DNA from: Inquilinus limosus DSM 16000
GTDB lineage: Bacteria; Pseudomonadota; Alphaproteobacteria; DSM-16000; Inquilinaceae
DNA: 64,000 nt
NCBI RefSeq assembly: GCF_000423185.1
Contig: NZ_AUHM01000013.1
Coordinates: forward strand, 145,491 to 209,490
Direction: 5' to 3'
Below, piece by piece: positions 11,756 through 19,407 of this stretch. Below the pieces are notes generated by a model, which saw nothing but the letters and a program-made list of their open reading frames with translations, made no database searches and was not told the DNA's origin. Positions within the stretch are counted from its first letter, which is position 1, and each line of letters opens with the position of its first letter. Both the position numbers and the translations under genes were made by a program.

Positions 11756-13019
11756 GCCCGCCGCGGCCGAGAAGGGCCGCCTCGCCCTCAACGTCATGCA
11801 GTTCTGCCGCGCCCTGCGCGCCGCCGGCCTGCCGGTCGGGCCCGGCCGCACCTTGGCGGCGCTGGAAGCGCTGGAGATCGTTGGCGTGGGAAGCCGGCAG
11901 GACGTCTACTGGGCGCTGCACGCGACGCTGGTGAACCGGCGCGACCAGCGCGAGATCTTCGACCAGGCGTTCCACCTGTTCTGGCGCAACCCGGACATGT
12001 TGAAGCGCGCCATGACGCTGATGCTGCCGCAGATCCAAACCGGCAAGGAAGAGGAGCGCGCGGTCAACCGGCGGGTCGCCGAGGCCTTCGCCGACCGGCG
12101 CCAGCCCGGCCGCGGCGAGGCGTCCGAGGACGCGAAGGAGCCGCCGGAGCTGGAGGTCGATGCCAGCCTGACCTTCTCCGAACGCGAGAAGCTGCAGCAC
12201 AAGGATTTCGAGCAGATGAGCGCCGAGGAGCTGGCCCGCGCCCGGGCGGCCATTGCGCGCTTTCGCCTGCCGGTGCGCGACGTGCCGACCCGGCGGTACA
12301 ACCCCCATCACACCGCGGCGCTGATCGACATGCGCCGGACGCTGCGGCAGTCGCTGCGCGCAGGCGGCCATTCCATCGACCTGGCCCGGCGCATCCGCCG
12401 GACCCGGCCGCCGCCGCTGGTGGTGCTGTGCGACATCTCCGGTTCGATGAGCCAGTATTCGCGCATGCTGCTGCATTTCCTGCACGCGGTGACGACCGAG
12501 CGCGACCGCGTGCACAGCTTCGTCTTCGGCACAAGGCTGACCAACATCACCCGGCAGCTGCGCCGCCGCGACGTCGACGACGCGCTCGACCGCGTCGGCC
12601 GGGCGGCGCAGGACTGGGGCGGCGGCACCCGCATCGGCGCCTGCCTGGCCGAGTTCAACCGGGTCTGGGGCCGCCGCGTGCTGGCCCAGGGCGCCGTGGT
12701 GCTGCTGATCACCGATGGGCTCGACCGCGACGCCGGCGACCGGTTGGAGGCCGAGATCGATCGGCTGCACCGGAGCTGCCGTCGCCTGATCTGGCTCAAC
12801 CCCCTGTTGCGCTGGGACGGTTATGCGCCAAAATCTATGGGAGCCCGTGCCTTGATGCCGCATGTCGACGAGTTCCGCCCGGTGCACAGCCTGGCCAGCC
12901 TGGCCGCGCTGATCGACGTGCTGGCCGAGGCCCCGGTCCACGGTGACAGGCGCATGGCCAAGTGGCGAAGCCTCGCCAGCGGATCAAACCATGCGCTGGG
13001 AGACCAAGCGCATGGGTAA
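11745..13019 (+). CDS. coxE: VWA-domain protein, CoxE-like
   Basis: A 424-residue von Willebrand factor A protein of the CoxE family. An N-terminal helical domain (MQFCRALRAAGLPVGPGRTL) and an acidic/charged middle precede the VWA domain from ~225. The MIDAS is intact: D230, S232, S234 (CDISGSMS), Thr in GGGTRIG and Asp in LITDGLDRD. CoxE partners with the MoxR ATPase CoxD in inserting metal into the hydroxylase. The last ~20 residues (after HGDRRMAKWRS) do not look like family sequence: they are encoded by a palindromic element spanning the stop codon. It overlaps the GNAT gene by 11 bases. Confidence 0.92.
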   Translation: MPAEPAAAEKGRLALNVMQFCRALRAAGLPVGPGRTLAALEALEIVGVGSRQDVYWALHATLVNRRDQREIFDQAFHLFWRNPDMLKRAMTLMLPQIQTGKEEERAVNRRVAEAFADRRQPGRGEASEDAKEPPELEVDASLTFSEREKLQHKDFEQMSAEELARARAAIARFRLPVRDVPTRRYNPHHTAALIDMRRTLRQSLRAGGHSIDLARRIRRTRPPPLVVLCDISGSMSQYSRMLLHFLHAVTTERDRVHSFVFGTRLTNITRQLRRRDVDDALDRVGRAAQDWGGGTRIGACLAEFNRVWGRRVLAQGAVVLLITDGLDRDAGDRLEAEIDRLHRSCRRLIWLNPLLRWDGYAPKSMGARALMPHVDEFRPVHSLASLAALIDVLAEAPVHGDRRMAKWRSLASGSNHALGDQAHG

Positions 13020-13029
13020 TTTGATCCGC
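12979..13029. repeat. Palindromic element spanning the coxE stop codon
   Basis: Outer arms GCGGATCAAA (12979-12988) and TTTGATCCGC (13020-13029) are exact complements. Inner arms CCATGCGCT (12989-12997) and AGCGCATGG (13007-13015) also pair exactly, leaving a 9-base loop and a GTAA bulge on the right. The element contains the coxE stop codon and the last ~14 codons, suggesting insertion of a small mobile palindrome that extended the protein. Confidence 0.7.
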
Positions 13030-13042
13030 AACTTATAGAGTA

Positions 13043-13068
13043 GCGATCTGGTCCTCGGACCAGATCGC
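13043..13068. promoter_or_regulatory. Perfect 12-bp inverted repeat in the leader of the xdhC operon
   Basis: GCGATCTGGTCC (13043-13054), two bases TC, then GGACCAGATCGC (13057-13068). In RNA it gives an 11-bp stem with a CUCG tetraloop. It ends 7 bases before the AGCAGGAGGTGG ribosome site of the following gene. There is no T run, so it is not a classic terminator. It could be an operator, an RNA-stability hairpin at the coxE end, or a second repeat element. Confidence 0.55.
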
Positions 13069-13088
13069 GGCCAGCAGGAGGTGGTTCG

Positions 13089-13409
13089 ATGACCGATCGT
13101 GACGACGTTCTGGCCCAGGCCGCGTCCTGGGCCGCCGAGGGGCGCCGGGTGGCGCTGGCCACCGTGGTCTCGACCTGGGGCTCCTCGCCGCGCCCCGCCG
13201 GCAGCCAGCTGGTGATCGACGGCGACGGCCGGATGGAGGGTTCGGTCTCCGGCGGCTGCATCGAAGGCGCCGTGGTGCGCGAGGCGCTGGAGGTGATGGA
13301 TGACGGCAAGCCGCGCCTGCTCGATTTCGGTGTGACCGACGAGCAGGCCTGGGAGGTTGGCCTGGCCTGCGGCGGCAAGGTCCAGGTCTTCGTCGAGCGG
13401 CTTTCATGA
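13089..13409 (+). CDS. XdhC/CoxI family protein, N-terminal domain only
   Basis: A 106-residue protein equal to the first domain of XdhC/CoxI: LATVVSTWGSSPRPAGSQLVI, then GSVSGGCIEGAVV and FGVTDEQAWEVGLACGGKVQVFVE. XdhC proteins bind the molybdenum cofactor, have it sulfurated, and hand it to the hydroxylase. The GSVSGGC cysteine proposed for MoCo binding is present. The Rossmann half of the family is encoded by the next gene, overlapping by 4 bases (ATGA), so the classical protein is split into two coupled polypeptides. A strong AGGAGGTGG ribosome site precedes it. Confidence 0.92.
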   Translation: MTDRDDVLAQAASWAAEGRRVALATVVSTWGSSPRPAGSQLVIDGDGRMEGSVSGGCIEGAVVREALEVMDDGKPRLLDFGVTDEQAWEVGLACGGKVQVFVERLS

Positions 13410-14116
13410 AGCTCGCCCTTCTTCAGGCGCTGCAGGCGGCACGGGCGGAGCATCGCGCCGCCGCGCTCGTCACCGACCTGATGACCGGCGCCCAGGCGCT
13501 GTGGGTCGACGGCACGGCGACGGACGATGTCGCGGTCGACGACGCCGTTCGCGCCGCCGTGCAGGAGGCGATCCGGCACAACCGCAGCCGCATCACGCCG
13601 GACGGAAGGCTGTTCATCCACGCCTTCGTGCCGCCGCTGCGGCTGGCGATCATCGGCGCCGTCCACATCGCCCAGGCGCTGGCGCCGATCGCGGCGATCG
13701 CCGGTTATGACGTCACCGTGATCGATCCACGCCGCGCCTTCGCCTCGGACGAGCGCTTCCCGGGCGTGAAGGTCAGCACGGAATGGCCGGATGATGGGCT
13801 CGCGGCGCTGAAGCCGGATGCCCGCACCGCGGTCGTCACCCTGACCCATGACCCGAAGCTGGACGACCCCGCGCTGGACGTGGCGCTGCGGTCCCCGGCC
13901 TTCTACATCGCCGCGCTCGGAAGCCGGAAGACGCATGCCGGGCGGGTCGAGCGGCTGACGGCCCGCGGCCACGGGGCGGAGGCGCTGGCCCGGATCCATG
14001 GGCCGGCCGGCCTCGCCATTGGCGCGGTGTCGCCGGCCGAGATCGCGATCGCCGTGATGGCGCAGATGACCGCCGTGCTGCACGGGGCCGAGCCTCACGG
14101 AAAGGTGCCCGCGTGA
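13406..14116 (+). CDS. XdhC family protein, Rossmann-fold half
   Basis: A 236-residue protein corresponding to the C-terminal Rossmann domain of XdhC: LRLAIIGAVHIAQALAPIA (nucleotide-binding-like turn), VTVIDPRRAFAS, VVTLTHDPKLDDPAL, FYIAALGSRKTHAGRVERL and IHGPAGLAIGAVSPAEIAIAVMAQM are family hallmarks. The usual GxGHxA turn reads GAVHIA here. It probably forms one unit with the preceding XdhC N-domain protein in MoCo sulfuration and insertion. Start and stop codons overlap with both neighbours (ATGA upstream, GTGA downstream). Confidence 0.92.
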   Translation: MKLALLQALQAARAEHRAAALVTDLMTGAQALWVDGTATDDVAVDDAVRAAVQEAIRHNRSRITPDGRLFIHAFVPPLRLAIIGAVHIAQALAPIAAIAGYDVTVIDPRRAFASDERFPGVKVSTEWPDDGLAALKPDARTAVVTLTHDPKLDDPALDVALRSPAFYIAALGSRKTHAGRVERLTARGHGAEALARIHGPAGLAIGAVSPAEIAIAVMAQMTAVLHGAEPHGKVPA

Positions 14117-15759
14117 TCTTCGGCTCCCTGCCCACGGCCGAGGCCGCCGGCGCCATCCTGGCCCACGCCGTCGCCGCCGGCGACACGGTGTTCCGCAAGG
14201 GACGGCGGCTGAGCGAGGCCGATATCGCGGCCCTGCAGGCCGCCGGCGTGCCGGAGGTGCAGGCGGCGCGGCTGGAACGCGGCGACATCCACGAGGACCA
14301 GGCGGCCGAGCGGGTGGCCGCGGCCGTGCAGGGGCCGGGGCTGACCGCCAGCGCCGCGTTCACCGGCCGGGTCAATCTCTATGCCGAGGCGGCCGGCGTG
14401 GTGGTGATCGACCGCGAGCGGATCGACCGGCTGAACCGGCTCGACGAATCCATCACCATCGCCACCCTGCCGGAATGGGCCGAGGTCGCGCCCAAGCAAA
14501 TGGTGGCCACGATCAAGATCATCCCCTTCGCCGCGCCGGGCGATGCGGTGTCGCTGGTCGAGGCCATGGCGGCCCTGCCGGCGCGGGGCCCGGCGGTGCG
14601 CCTGGCCCGCTACCGGCCGCTCAAGGTCGGGCTGATCCAGACGAAGCTGCCGACGACCAAGCCGACGGTGCTGGACAAGACCGCCCAGGTGACGGCGGAG
14701 CGGCTGGCCCGGCTGGGCGGCACGCTGGTGCGCGAACGCCGGTCGGATCACCGGGCCCCGGCGCTGACCAGCGAGATCCGCATGGTGCAGAATCTCGGCC
14801 TCGACCTGCTGCTGATCGCCGGCGCCTCGGCCATCACCGACCGGCGCGACGTGCTGCCGGCGGCGATCGAGGCCTCCGGCGGCATCGTCGAGCATTTCGG
14901 CATGCCGGTCGACCCCGGCAACCTGATCCTGATGGGCCGGATCGGCGCCATGCCGGTGCTGGGCCTGCCCGGCTGCGCCCGTTCGCCCAAGCTGAACGGC
15001 TTCGATTGGGTGCTGCAGCGCATCGCCGCCGGCCTCACCGTCACCCGGCTCGACGTCATGGCCATGGGCGTCGGCGGCCTCCTGGCCGAGATCCCGACCC
15101 GCCCCCTGCCCCGTGACCGCGCCGCCGAGGGCAACGGCATGCCGCGCGCGCCGGCCATCGGCGTGGTGGTGCTGGCGGCCGGCCAGTCGCGGCGCATGGG
15201 CGAGGTGAACAAGCTGCTGGCCCCGGTCGAGGGCAAGCCGATGGTGGCGCATGCGGTCGATGCCGTCTTGGAAGCGAAGGGCATCGGCCCGGTCGTCGTC
15301 GTCACCGGCCATGAGCACCAGCAGGTCGAGGCGGCGCTGGCCGACCGGGCGGTCATCTTCGCCGCCAATCCGCGCTATGCCGAAGGGCTCAGCACCTCGC
15401 TCGCCGCTGGCCTCGCGGCGTTGCCGCATGAGGTCGACGCCGTCATCGTCTGCCTCGGCGACATGCCGCGGATCAGCCCGCGGCTGATCGAGCGGCTGGT
15501 CGCCGCCTATGCGCCCGCGGAGGGCCGCTCGATCGTGGTGCCGACCCACAACGGCAAGCGCGGCAACCCGGTGCTGTGGGACCGCCGCTTCTTCCCGGCC
15601 ATGGCCGCGGTCGCCGGGGATGTCGGCGCCCGCCACCTGATCGGCGAGCATGCCGACGAGGTGGCCGAGATCGAGGCCGGCGACACGACGGTGCTGTTCG
15701 ACGTCGACACGCCCGAGATCCTGGCGACCCTGACCGAGAGCAAGGCGCGGACGCGATGA
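14113..15759 (+). CDS. Molybdopterin-binding domain fused to MobA/MocA-like nucleotidyltransferase
   Basis: A 548-residue fusion. Residues ~1-340 resemble the MoeA/MogA-type molybdopterin-binding region (VGLIQTKLPTTKPTVLDKTAQ, LLLIAGASAITDRRDVLP, GMPVDPGNLI, GLPGCARSPKLNGFDW). Residues ~345-548 are an NTP transferase (VVVLAAGQSRRMGEVNKLL; LGDMPRISP; HNGKRGNPVLW) of the MocA/MobA type that adds CMP to molybdopterin to make the MCD cofactor needed by CoxL. The single chain could pass Mo-MPT from the insertion domain to the cytidylyltransferase domain. GTG start at 14113 overlaps the xdhC stop; the next gene overlaps its stop. Confidence 0.92.
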   Translation: MIFGSLPTAEAAGAILAHAVAAGDTVFRKGRRLSEADIAALQAAGVPEVQAARLERGDIHEDQAAERVAAAVQGPGLTASAAFTGRVNLYAEAAGVVVIDRERIDRLNRLDESITIATLPEWAEVAPKQMVATIKIIPFAAPGDAVSLVEAMAALPARGPAVRLARYRPLKVGLIQTKLPTTKPTVLDKTAQVTAERLARLGGTLVRERRSDHRAPALTSEIRMVQNLGLDLLLIAGASAITDRRDVLPAAIEASGGIVEHFGMPVDPGNLILMGRIGAMPVLGLPGCARSPKLNGFDWVLQRIAAGLTVTRLDVMAMGVGGLLAEIPTRPLPRDRAAEGNGMPRAPAIGVVVLAAGQSRRMGEVNKLLAPVEGKPMVAHAVDAVLEAKGIGPVVVVTGHEHQQVEAALADRAVIFAANPRYAEGLSTSLAAGLAALPHEVDAVIVCLGDMPRISPRLIERLVAAYAPAEGRSIVVPTHNGKRGNPVLWDRRFFPAMAAVAGDVGARHLIGEHADEVAEIEAGDTTVLFDVDTPEILATLTESKARTR

Positions 15760-16172
15760 TGGATGCGCTCTACGACCAGGCGATCCTGCAGCGGGCGCGG
15801 GCGGCGACCGGCGCCGGGCGGCTGCCGCAGCCGGACGGGTCGGCGATGATCGACAACCCGCTCTGCGGCGACCGCGTCACCATCGATTTGACCCTTGCGG
15901 ACGGCAGGGTATCGGCGGTCGGCCATCTGGTGCGCGGCTGCGTGCTGTGCGAGGCGGCGGCGGCGCTGATCGCGGAGAAGGCGATCGGCCAGGCACCGGC
16001 GGCGCTGCGTGCGGTGGCCGCCGGGATCAAGCCGATGCTGCGCGAAGGGGCGCCGCCGCCCTGGCCGGAGCTGGAGATCTTCACCCCGGTCCGAACCGTG
16101 CGCAGCCGGCACGACTGCGTCGAACTGCCGTTCCGGGCGCTGACGGCGGCGTTGGACGAGGCCGGCGCTTGA
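15756..16172 (+). CDS. SufU/NifU-N-like iron-sulfur scaffold protein
   Basis: A 138-residue protein with the three-cysteine pattern of U-type scaffolds: NPLCGDRVTI (Cys ~37), GHLVRGCVLCEAAAALIAEK (GCxxC) and SRHDCVELPFRAL. A conserved Asp follows the first Cys, as in SufU/IscU. Such proteins accept sulfur and Fe, or Zn, during Fe-S assembly. Here the start codon overlaps the stop of the MoCo fusion gene (ATGA), so it is coupled to Mo-cofactor maturation rather than to a suf or isc operon. It may serve the two 2Fe-2S clusters of CoxS or be a sulfur carrier for MoCo; both are inferences. Confidence 0.85.
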   Translation: MMDALYDQAILQRARAATGAGRLPQPDGSAMIDNPLCGDRVTIDLTLADGRVSAVGHLVRGCVLCEAAAALIAEKAIGQAPAALRAVAAGIKPMLREGAPPPWPELEIFTPVRTVRSRHDCVELPFRALTAALDEAGA

Positions 16173-16232
16173 TCCAGCGCCGAGGCGGGCACATTTAGAG
16201 GCACTTCTTGCCCCGACACCGCATCGGCTCTC

Positions 16233-16763
16233 ATGAAATCCTCCGACGCTCAGATCCTGATGGTCCCGGGCCTGGCCTCGCCGGACGAAGGCCACTGGCA
16301 ATCGCGCTGGCAGTCGCGGCTCAAGACCGCGCGCTGGGTCGGCGACGCTGATGATCCGGCGGACCGGGACAGCCGGGTCGCGGCCCTGGTCGCGGCGGTC
16401 GAGGCGGACGACAAGCCGGCGGTGCTGATCGCCCATGGCGTGGGCGTGCTGGCAGTGGCCTTCGCCGCGCCGCGCTTGAACGGCCGTGTCGCCGGGGCGC
16501 TGCTGGTGGCGCCAGCGGATCCGGCGTCTGCCGGAGCGCCCGGTTACGAGAACGTGCCGCGCGATCCCCTGCCCTTCCCGTCCATGCTGGTCGCCAGCGC
16601 CAGCGATCCCCATTGCGCCCAGGCCGTGGCCGACGATCTGGCGGCGGCCTGGGGCAGCCATTTCATCGACGCCGGCGACGCCGGCCATCTCGACAGCGCC
16701 AGCGGCCATGGCCCCTGGCCGGAAGGCCTGACCCGCTTCGCCATGCTGATGGCGCGGCTGTAA
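16233..16763 (+). CDS. RBBP9/YdeN-like alpha/beta hydrolase with nucleophile replaced by Gly
   Basis: A 176-residue protein of the serine hydrolase RBBP9/YdeN family: LMVPGLASPDEGHWQSRWQ at the N-terminus, SASDPHC carrying the acid residue and GDAGHLDSASGHGPW carrying the histidine. The nucleophile elbow reads IAHGVGVLA, with Gly69 where the family has Ser (HSxG). The codon is GGC, one transition away from AGC. It is therefore probably catalytically dead, or acts as a binding protein, unless the base is a sequencing error. It follows the maturation block by 60 bases and could be its last gene; it is convergent with the MmcQ/YjbR gene. Confidence 0.85.
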   Translation: MKSSDAQILMVPGLASPDEGHWQSRWQSRLKTARWVGDADDPADRDSRVAALVAAVEADDKPAVLIAHGVGVLAVAFAAPRLNGRVAGALLVAPADPASAGAPGYENVPRDPLPFPSMLVASASDPHCAQAVADDLAAAWGSHFIDAGDAGHLDSASGHGPWPEGLTRFAMLMARL

Positions 16764-16773
16764 CAGCGCCCCA

Positions 16774-17118
16774 TCAGCCTTTCGCCGCCTCGAACTCCTG
16801 GACCAGCCGTTTCGGCGCCACTGCGCGCCAGCGGCGCAGCAGCAGAGCCTCGACCGCACGCGGATCGGCCTGCGGCAGGCGCATCAGCACGATCGGCAAG
16901 TCGCGGTAGTGCGGGGTGAGGTGGAACACCTCGGGCTCGGCCTCCATCAGCATCTCGCGCTCGTCGAAGCCAATGCCGAGCACGACCAGCGTCTCGCCAT
17001 CCTCGCGCAGCCGGGTCAGCAGCTTGCCCTTCACCTTCAAAGCCGGCGTGCCGTAGGAGGTCCCCCGTTCGACGCCGGGCCAAGCCAGGGCGATGGCGCA
17101 GACATCGTCGAAGGTCAT
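16774..17118 (-). CDS. MmcQ/YjbR family DNA-binding-like protein
   Basis: A 114-residue cytosolic protein of the MmcQ/YjbR (CyaY-like fold) family. The signature regions are ALAWPGVERGTSYGTPALKVKG, LVVLGIGFDEREMLM and FHLTPHYRDLPIVLMRL. The fold resembles a double-wing DNA-binding motif, but no molecular function is established. It is the last gene of a three-gene minus-strand unit behind the amidotransferase (18-base gap). Confidence 0.9.
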   Translation of the reverse strand: MTFDDVCAIALAWPGVERGTSYGTPALKVKGKLLTRLREDGETLVVLGIGFDEREMLMEAEPEVFHLTPHYRDLPIVLMRLPQADPRAVEALLLRRWRAVAPKRLVQEFEAAKG

Positions 17119-17136
17119 CGCCGCCCTCCCTCGTCG

Positions 17137-17865
17137 TCAGGCGGCCTGCTGGCTCCGCGCCCGGGCCGCGCTGACCATCTCCATCCAGCGCCGCCCGACC
17201 TCGCGAGCGAAGCGGATCGAAGCCGGGACATGCTCCGCCAGCTGGTCGCGGTGGCTGGCGAAGAAGGCCGGGAACTGCTGTTGCGTCCACTCCGGAGAGA
17301 CGTCGATCCAACCCTGGACGATGTCGGCCGTGATCTCGAGGTGGAACTGCAGCCCGTAGACGCCCGGGCCCGCGGTGAAGGCCTGGTTCGGGCAGGCAGC
17401 GTTGGTCGCCAGCAGAGTCGCGCCCTCCGGCAGATCGAAGGTGTCGAAGTGCCAGTGCATCAGACGCGGCAGCGCCAACCCCTGCAACAGCGGATCGGTT
17501 TCCGCCGCGATGGTCGCCTCGATCGCGGTGAAGCCGATCTCGGGCGTGTGATGGCGGCGCACCGCGCCTCCCAGCGCCCGCGCCAGCAGCTGGCTGCCGA
17601 GGCAGATGCCCAGCACCGGCTTGCCGGCCACGGCGAAGGCGCGGATCGCCGCCAGCTCGGCCGGCAGATATGGGTGCGCGGCATCGTCGGCCGCATGCTG
17701 CGTGCCGCCGAGCACCAGCAGCCCGTCATGGCCGGAGACGTCCGCCGGCAGCGTATCGCCGTGCTCCGGGAACCGCACATCCTCGACTCCGCCGGCTTCA
17801 GCGATGGCGTCGCCGATCACGCCCGAGGGGGTCAGGTCCGCGTTCTGGATGGTCAGGATCTTCAC
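17137..17865 (-). CDS. Class I glutamine amidotransferase (GMP synthase-like)
   Basis: A 242-residue stand-alone class I GATase. The nucleophile Cys is in GKPVLGICLGSQLLA (~residue 90), and the His/Glu partners are in GVYGLQFHLEI. These proteins hydrolyse gamma-glutamyl bonds, often gamma-glutamylated amines. The start is GTG at 17865, with GGAGAG nine bases upstream; the in-frame ATG further upstream has no ribosome site. The gene follows an FAD amine-oxidase-like gene by 89 bases, a pairing reminiscent of PuuB with PuuD in putrescine breakdown; the sequence looks closer to the general GATase group than to PuuD. Confidence 0.87.
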   Translation of the reverse strand: MKILTIQNADLTPSGVIGDAIAEAGGVEDVRFPEHGDTLPADVSGHDGLLVLGGTQHAADDAAHPYLPAELAAIRAFAVAGKPVLGICLGSQLLARALGGAVRRHHTPEIGFTAIEATIAAETDPLLQGLALPRLMHWHFDTFDLPEGATLLATNAACPNQAFTAGPGVYGLQFHLEITADIVQGWIDVSPEWTQQQFPAFFASHRDQLAEHVPASIRFAREVGRRWMEMVSAARARSQQAA

Positions 17866-17954
17866 GGGCTCGCTCTCTCCGGCAATGGGTCGGGAAAGGC
17901 TAAGGGCCATGCCGCTCCGGAACCAAATGCCGAGAATGCGGGGCGGTCCCGGCG

Positions 17955-19307
17955 TCAGAGGGCGTCCTGGATCATGAACTTCAGATAGGCCGCCTTCAGC
18001 AGCCACCGCCGCCAGGGGCCGAGCGGGAAGCGGGTCGGCGGCGTCGCCATCAGCGCCGGGATGCCGACGCCGGGCACCGGGCTGCCGGTCATGGCATGGG
18101 CAACGGCGCGGCCGGCCCAACCGGCGCTGGCGACGCCGTTGCCATGATAGGCCAGCGCGTACCAGACGCCGGGATCGTCCGGCACCTGACCCAGCATCGG
18201 CGTCAGATTGGCCGACAGGCAGACCAGGCCCGACCAGAAATGCGTGGTCTCGACGCCACGCCAGGCCGGATAGGCAATGCCGATCCGGCCTTCCAGCCAG
18301 CGCCGATAGCGCGCCGACGCCTCCGGGCTGCCCCAGGTGCCGCCGCGAGCGCCGAGCAGCAGCCGCCCGTCCTTCAGCAGCCGGAAGTAGAACAGCAGGT
18401 TGCGGGTGTCGGACAGCGGCGTCTCTGTGGTCCAGCCCTGCACTGCGCGCTCCGCCTCGGTCAGCGGCCGGGTGACGACGATGTTGGACAGGGCCGGCAG
18501 GAAGGTGCCGGCCAGATAGGGGTGCAGCCCGTCGGTGGTGTAGCCGTTGGTGGCGATCAGCACCCGCTTCACCCGCAGCGAACCTCCCGGCGTGACCAGC
18601 CGGTGCATGCCGCCCTCCCGCTGCCAGCCGGTGACGCGGCTGCGGTCGTGGATCCTGGCGCCGCGGCCCAAAGCGGCCCGGGTCAGGCCGCGATGATACT
18701 TCAAGGGATGCAGGCCGAAACCGGCGGCATGGTGCAGCGCGCCATGCGCCTCCGGCCCCGCATGGCCGCGCTCGCGCAGCTCCTCCCGGCTCCACAGCGT
18801 CGAGACCAGGCCGGAGACCTCGCGGTCCCAGCGCGCATCCTCCTCCAGCTCGCGCATCCGGCTCGGCTTGTGCGCGACGCTGATGACGCCGTCGCCCTGG
18901 CGGTCGAGATCGATGCCCTCGTCCCGGGCCAGCGCCGCCACCAGCTCGGTCGCCTCGACCTGGGCGGCGTAGTAGCGGCGCACCTCGTCGCGGCCGACCC
19001 GCCGCAGCATCGCCGGACCGGACAGCTTGGCCGCGCCGACACAGTTGAAGCCGCCATTGCGGCCGGAGGCGCCCCAGCCGATCGGCCCCGCCTCCAGCAC
19101 CCGGACGTCGACGCCGAGGTCGCGGGCCAGGTACAGCGCCGCCGACAGGCCGGTGTAACCGCCGCCGATCACGGCGACGTCGCAGGCCTCGTCGCCCGCG
19201 AGCGGCCCGCAACCCTCGGGCGGCGGGCCGGCGGTGTCTTCCCAGTAGCTCGGAACGGTGCGGGCGGTGTCGGCGGTGGCCGGGTGGTAAAGACTGTCCT
19301 GGCTCAT
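17955..19307 (-). CDS. FAD-dependent oxidoreductase, gamma-glutamylputrescine oxidase-like
   Basis: A 450-residue DAO-family flavoenzyme. The N-terminal motif SYWEDTA is common in PuuB/OrdL proteins; the FAD motif is VAVIGGGYTGLSAALYLA (residues ~44-61), then GASGRNGGFN binds the flavin. C-terminal FAD contact region YALAYHGNGVASAGWAGRAVA. Family members oxidise secondary amines such as gamma-glutamylputrescine or N-methyl amino acids and release H2O2. It heads a minus-strand unit with a glutamine amidotransferase, which supports a gamma-glutamyl-amine pathway, but no glutamylputrescine synthetase is in the window. Confidence 0.88.
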   Translation of the reverse strand: MSQDSLYHPATADTARTVPSYWEDTAGPPPEGCGPLAGDEACDVAVIGGGYTGLSAALYLARDLGVDVRVLEAGPIGWGASGRNGGFNCVGAAKLSGPAMLRRVGRDEVRRYYAAQVEATELVAALARDEGIDLDRQGDGVISVAHKPSRMRELEEDARWDREVSGLVSTLWSREELRERGHAGPEAHGALHHAAGFGLHPLKYHRGLTRAALGRGARIHDRSRVTGWQREGGMHRLVTPGGSLRVKRVLIATNGYTTDGLHPYLAGTFLPALSNIVVTRPLTEAERAVQGWTTETPLSDTRNLLFYFRLLKDGRLLLGARGGTWGSPEASARYRRWLEGRIGIAYPAWRGVETTHFWSGLVCLSANLTPMLGQVPDDPGVWYALAYHGNGVASAGWAGRAVAHAMTGSPVPGVGIPALMATPPTRFPLGPWRRWLLKAAYLKFMIQDAL

Positions 19308-19407
19308 CCGATCCGCTCACTTGTCACCGGTTCGAAACGCGGCGGAGGATGACACCGGGCGGCGGGCCGGTCCATTCTGGCGCCACCATCCGGAGGGAGA
19401 TCCAGCC

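Noticed and set aside
17137..17865. PuuD gamma-glutamyl-GABA hydrolase
   Set aside because: It is a class I amidotransferase next to a PuuB-like gene, but the sequence looks like the general GMP-synthase-like GATase group and other puu genes are absent.
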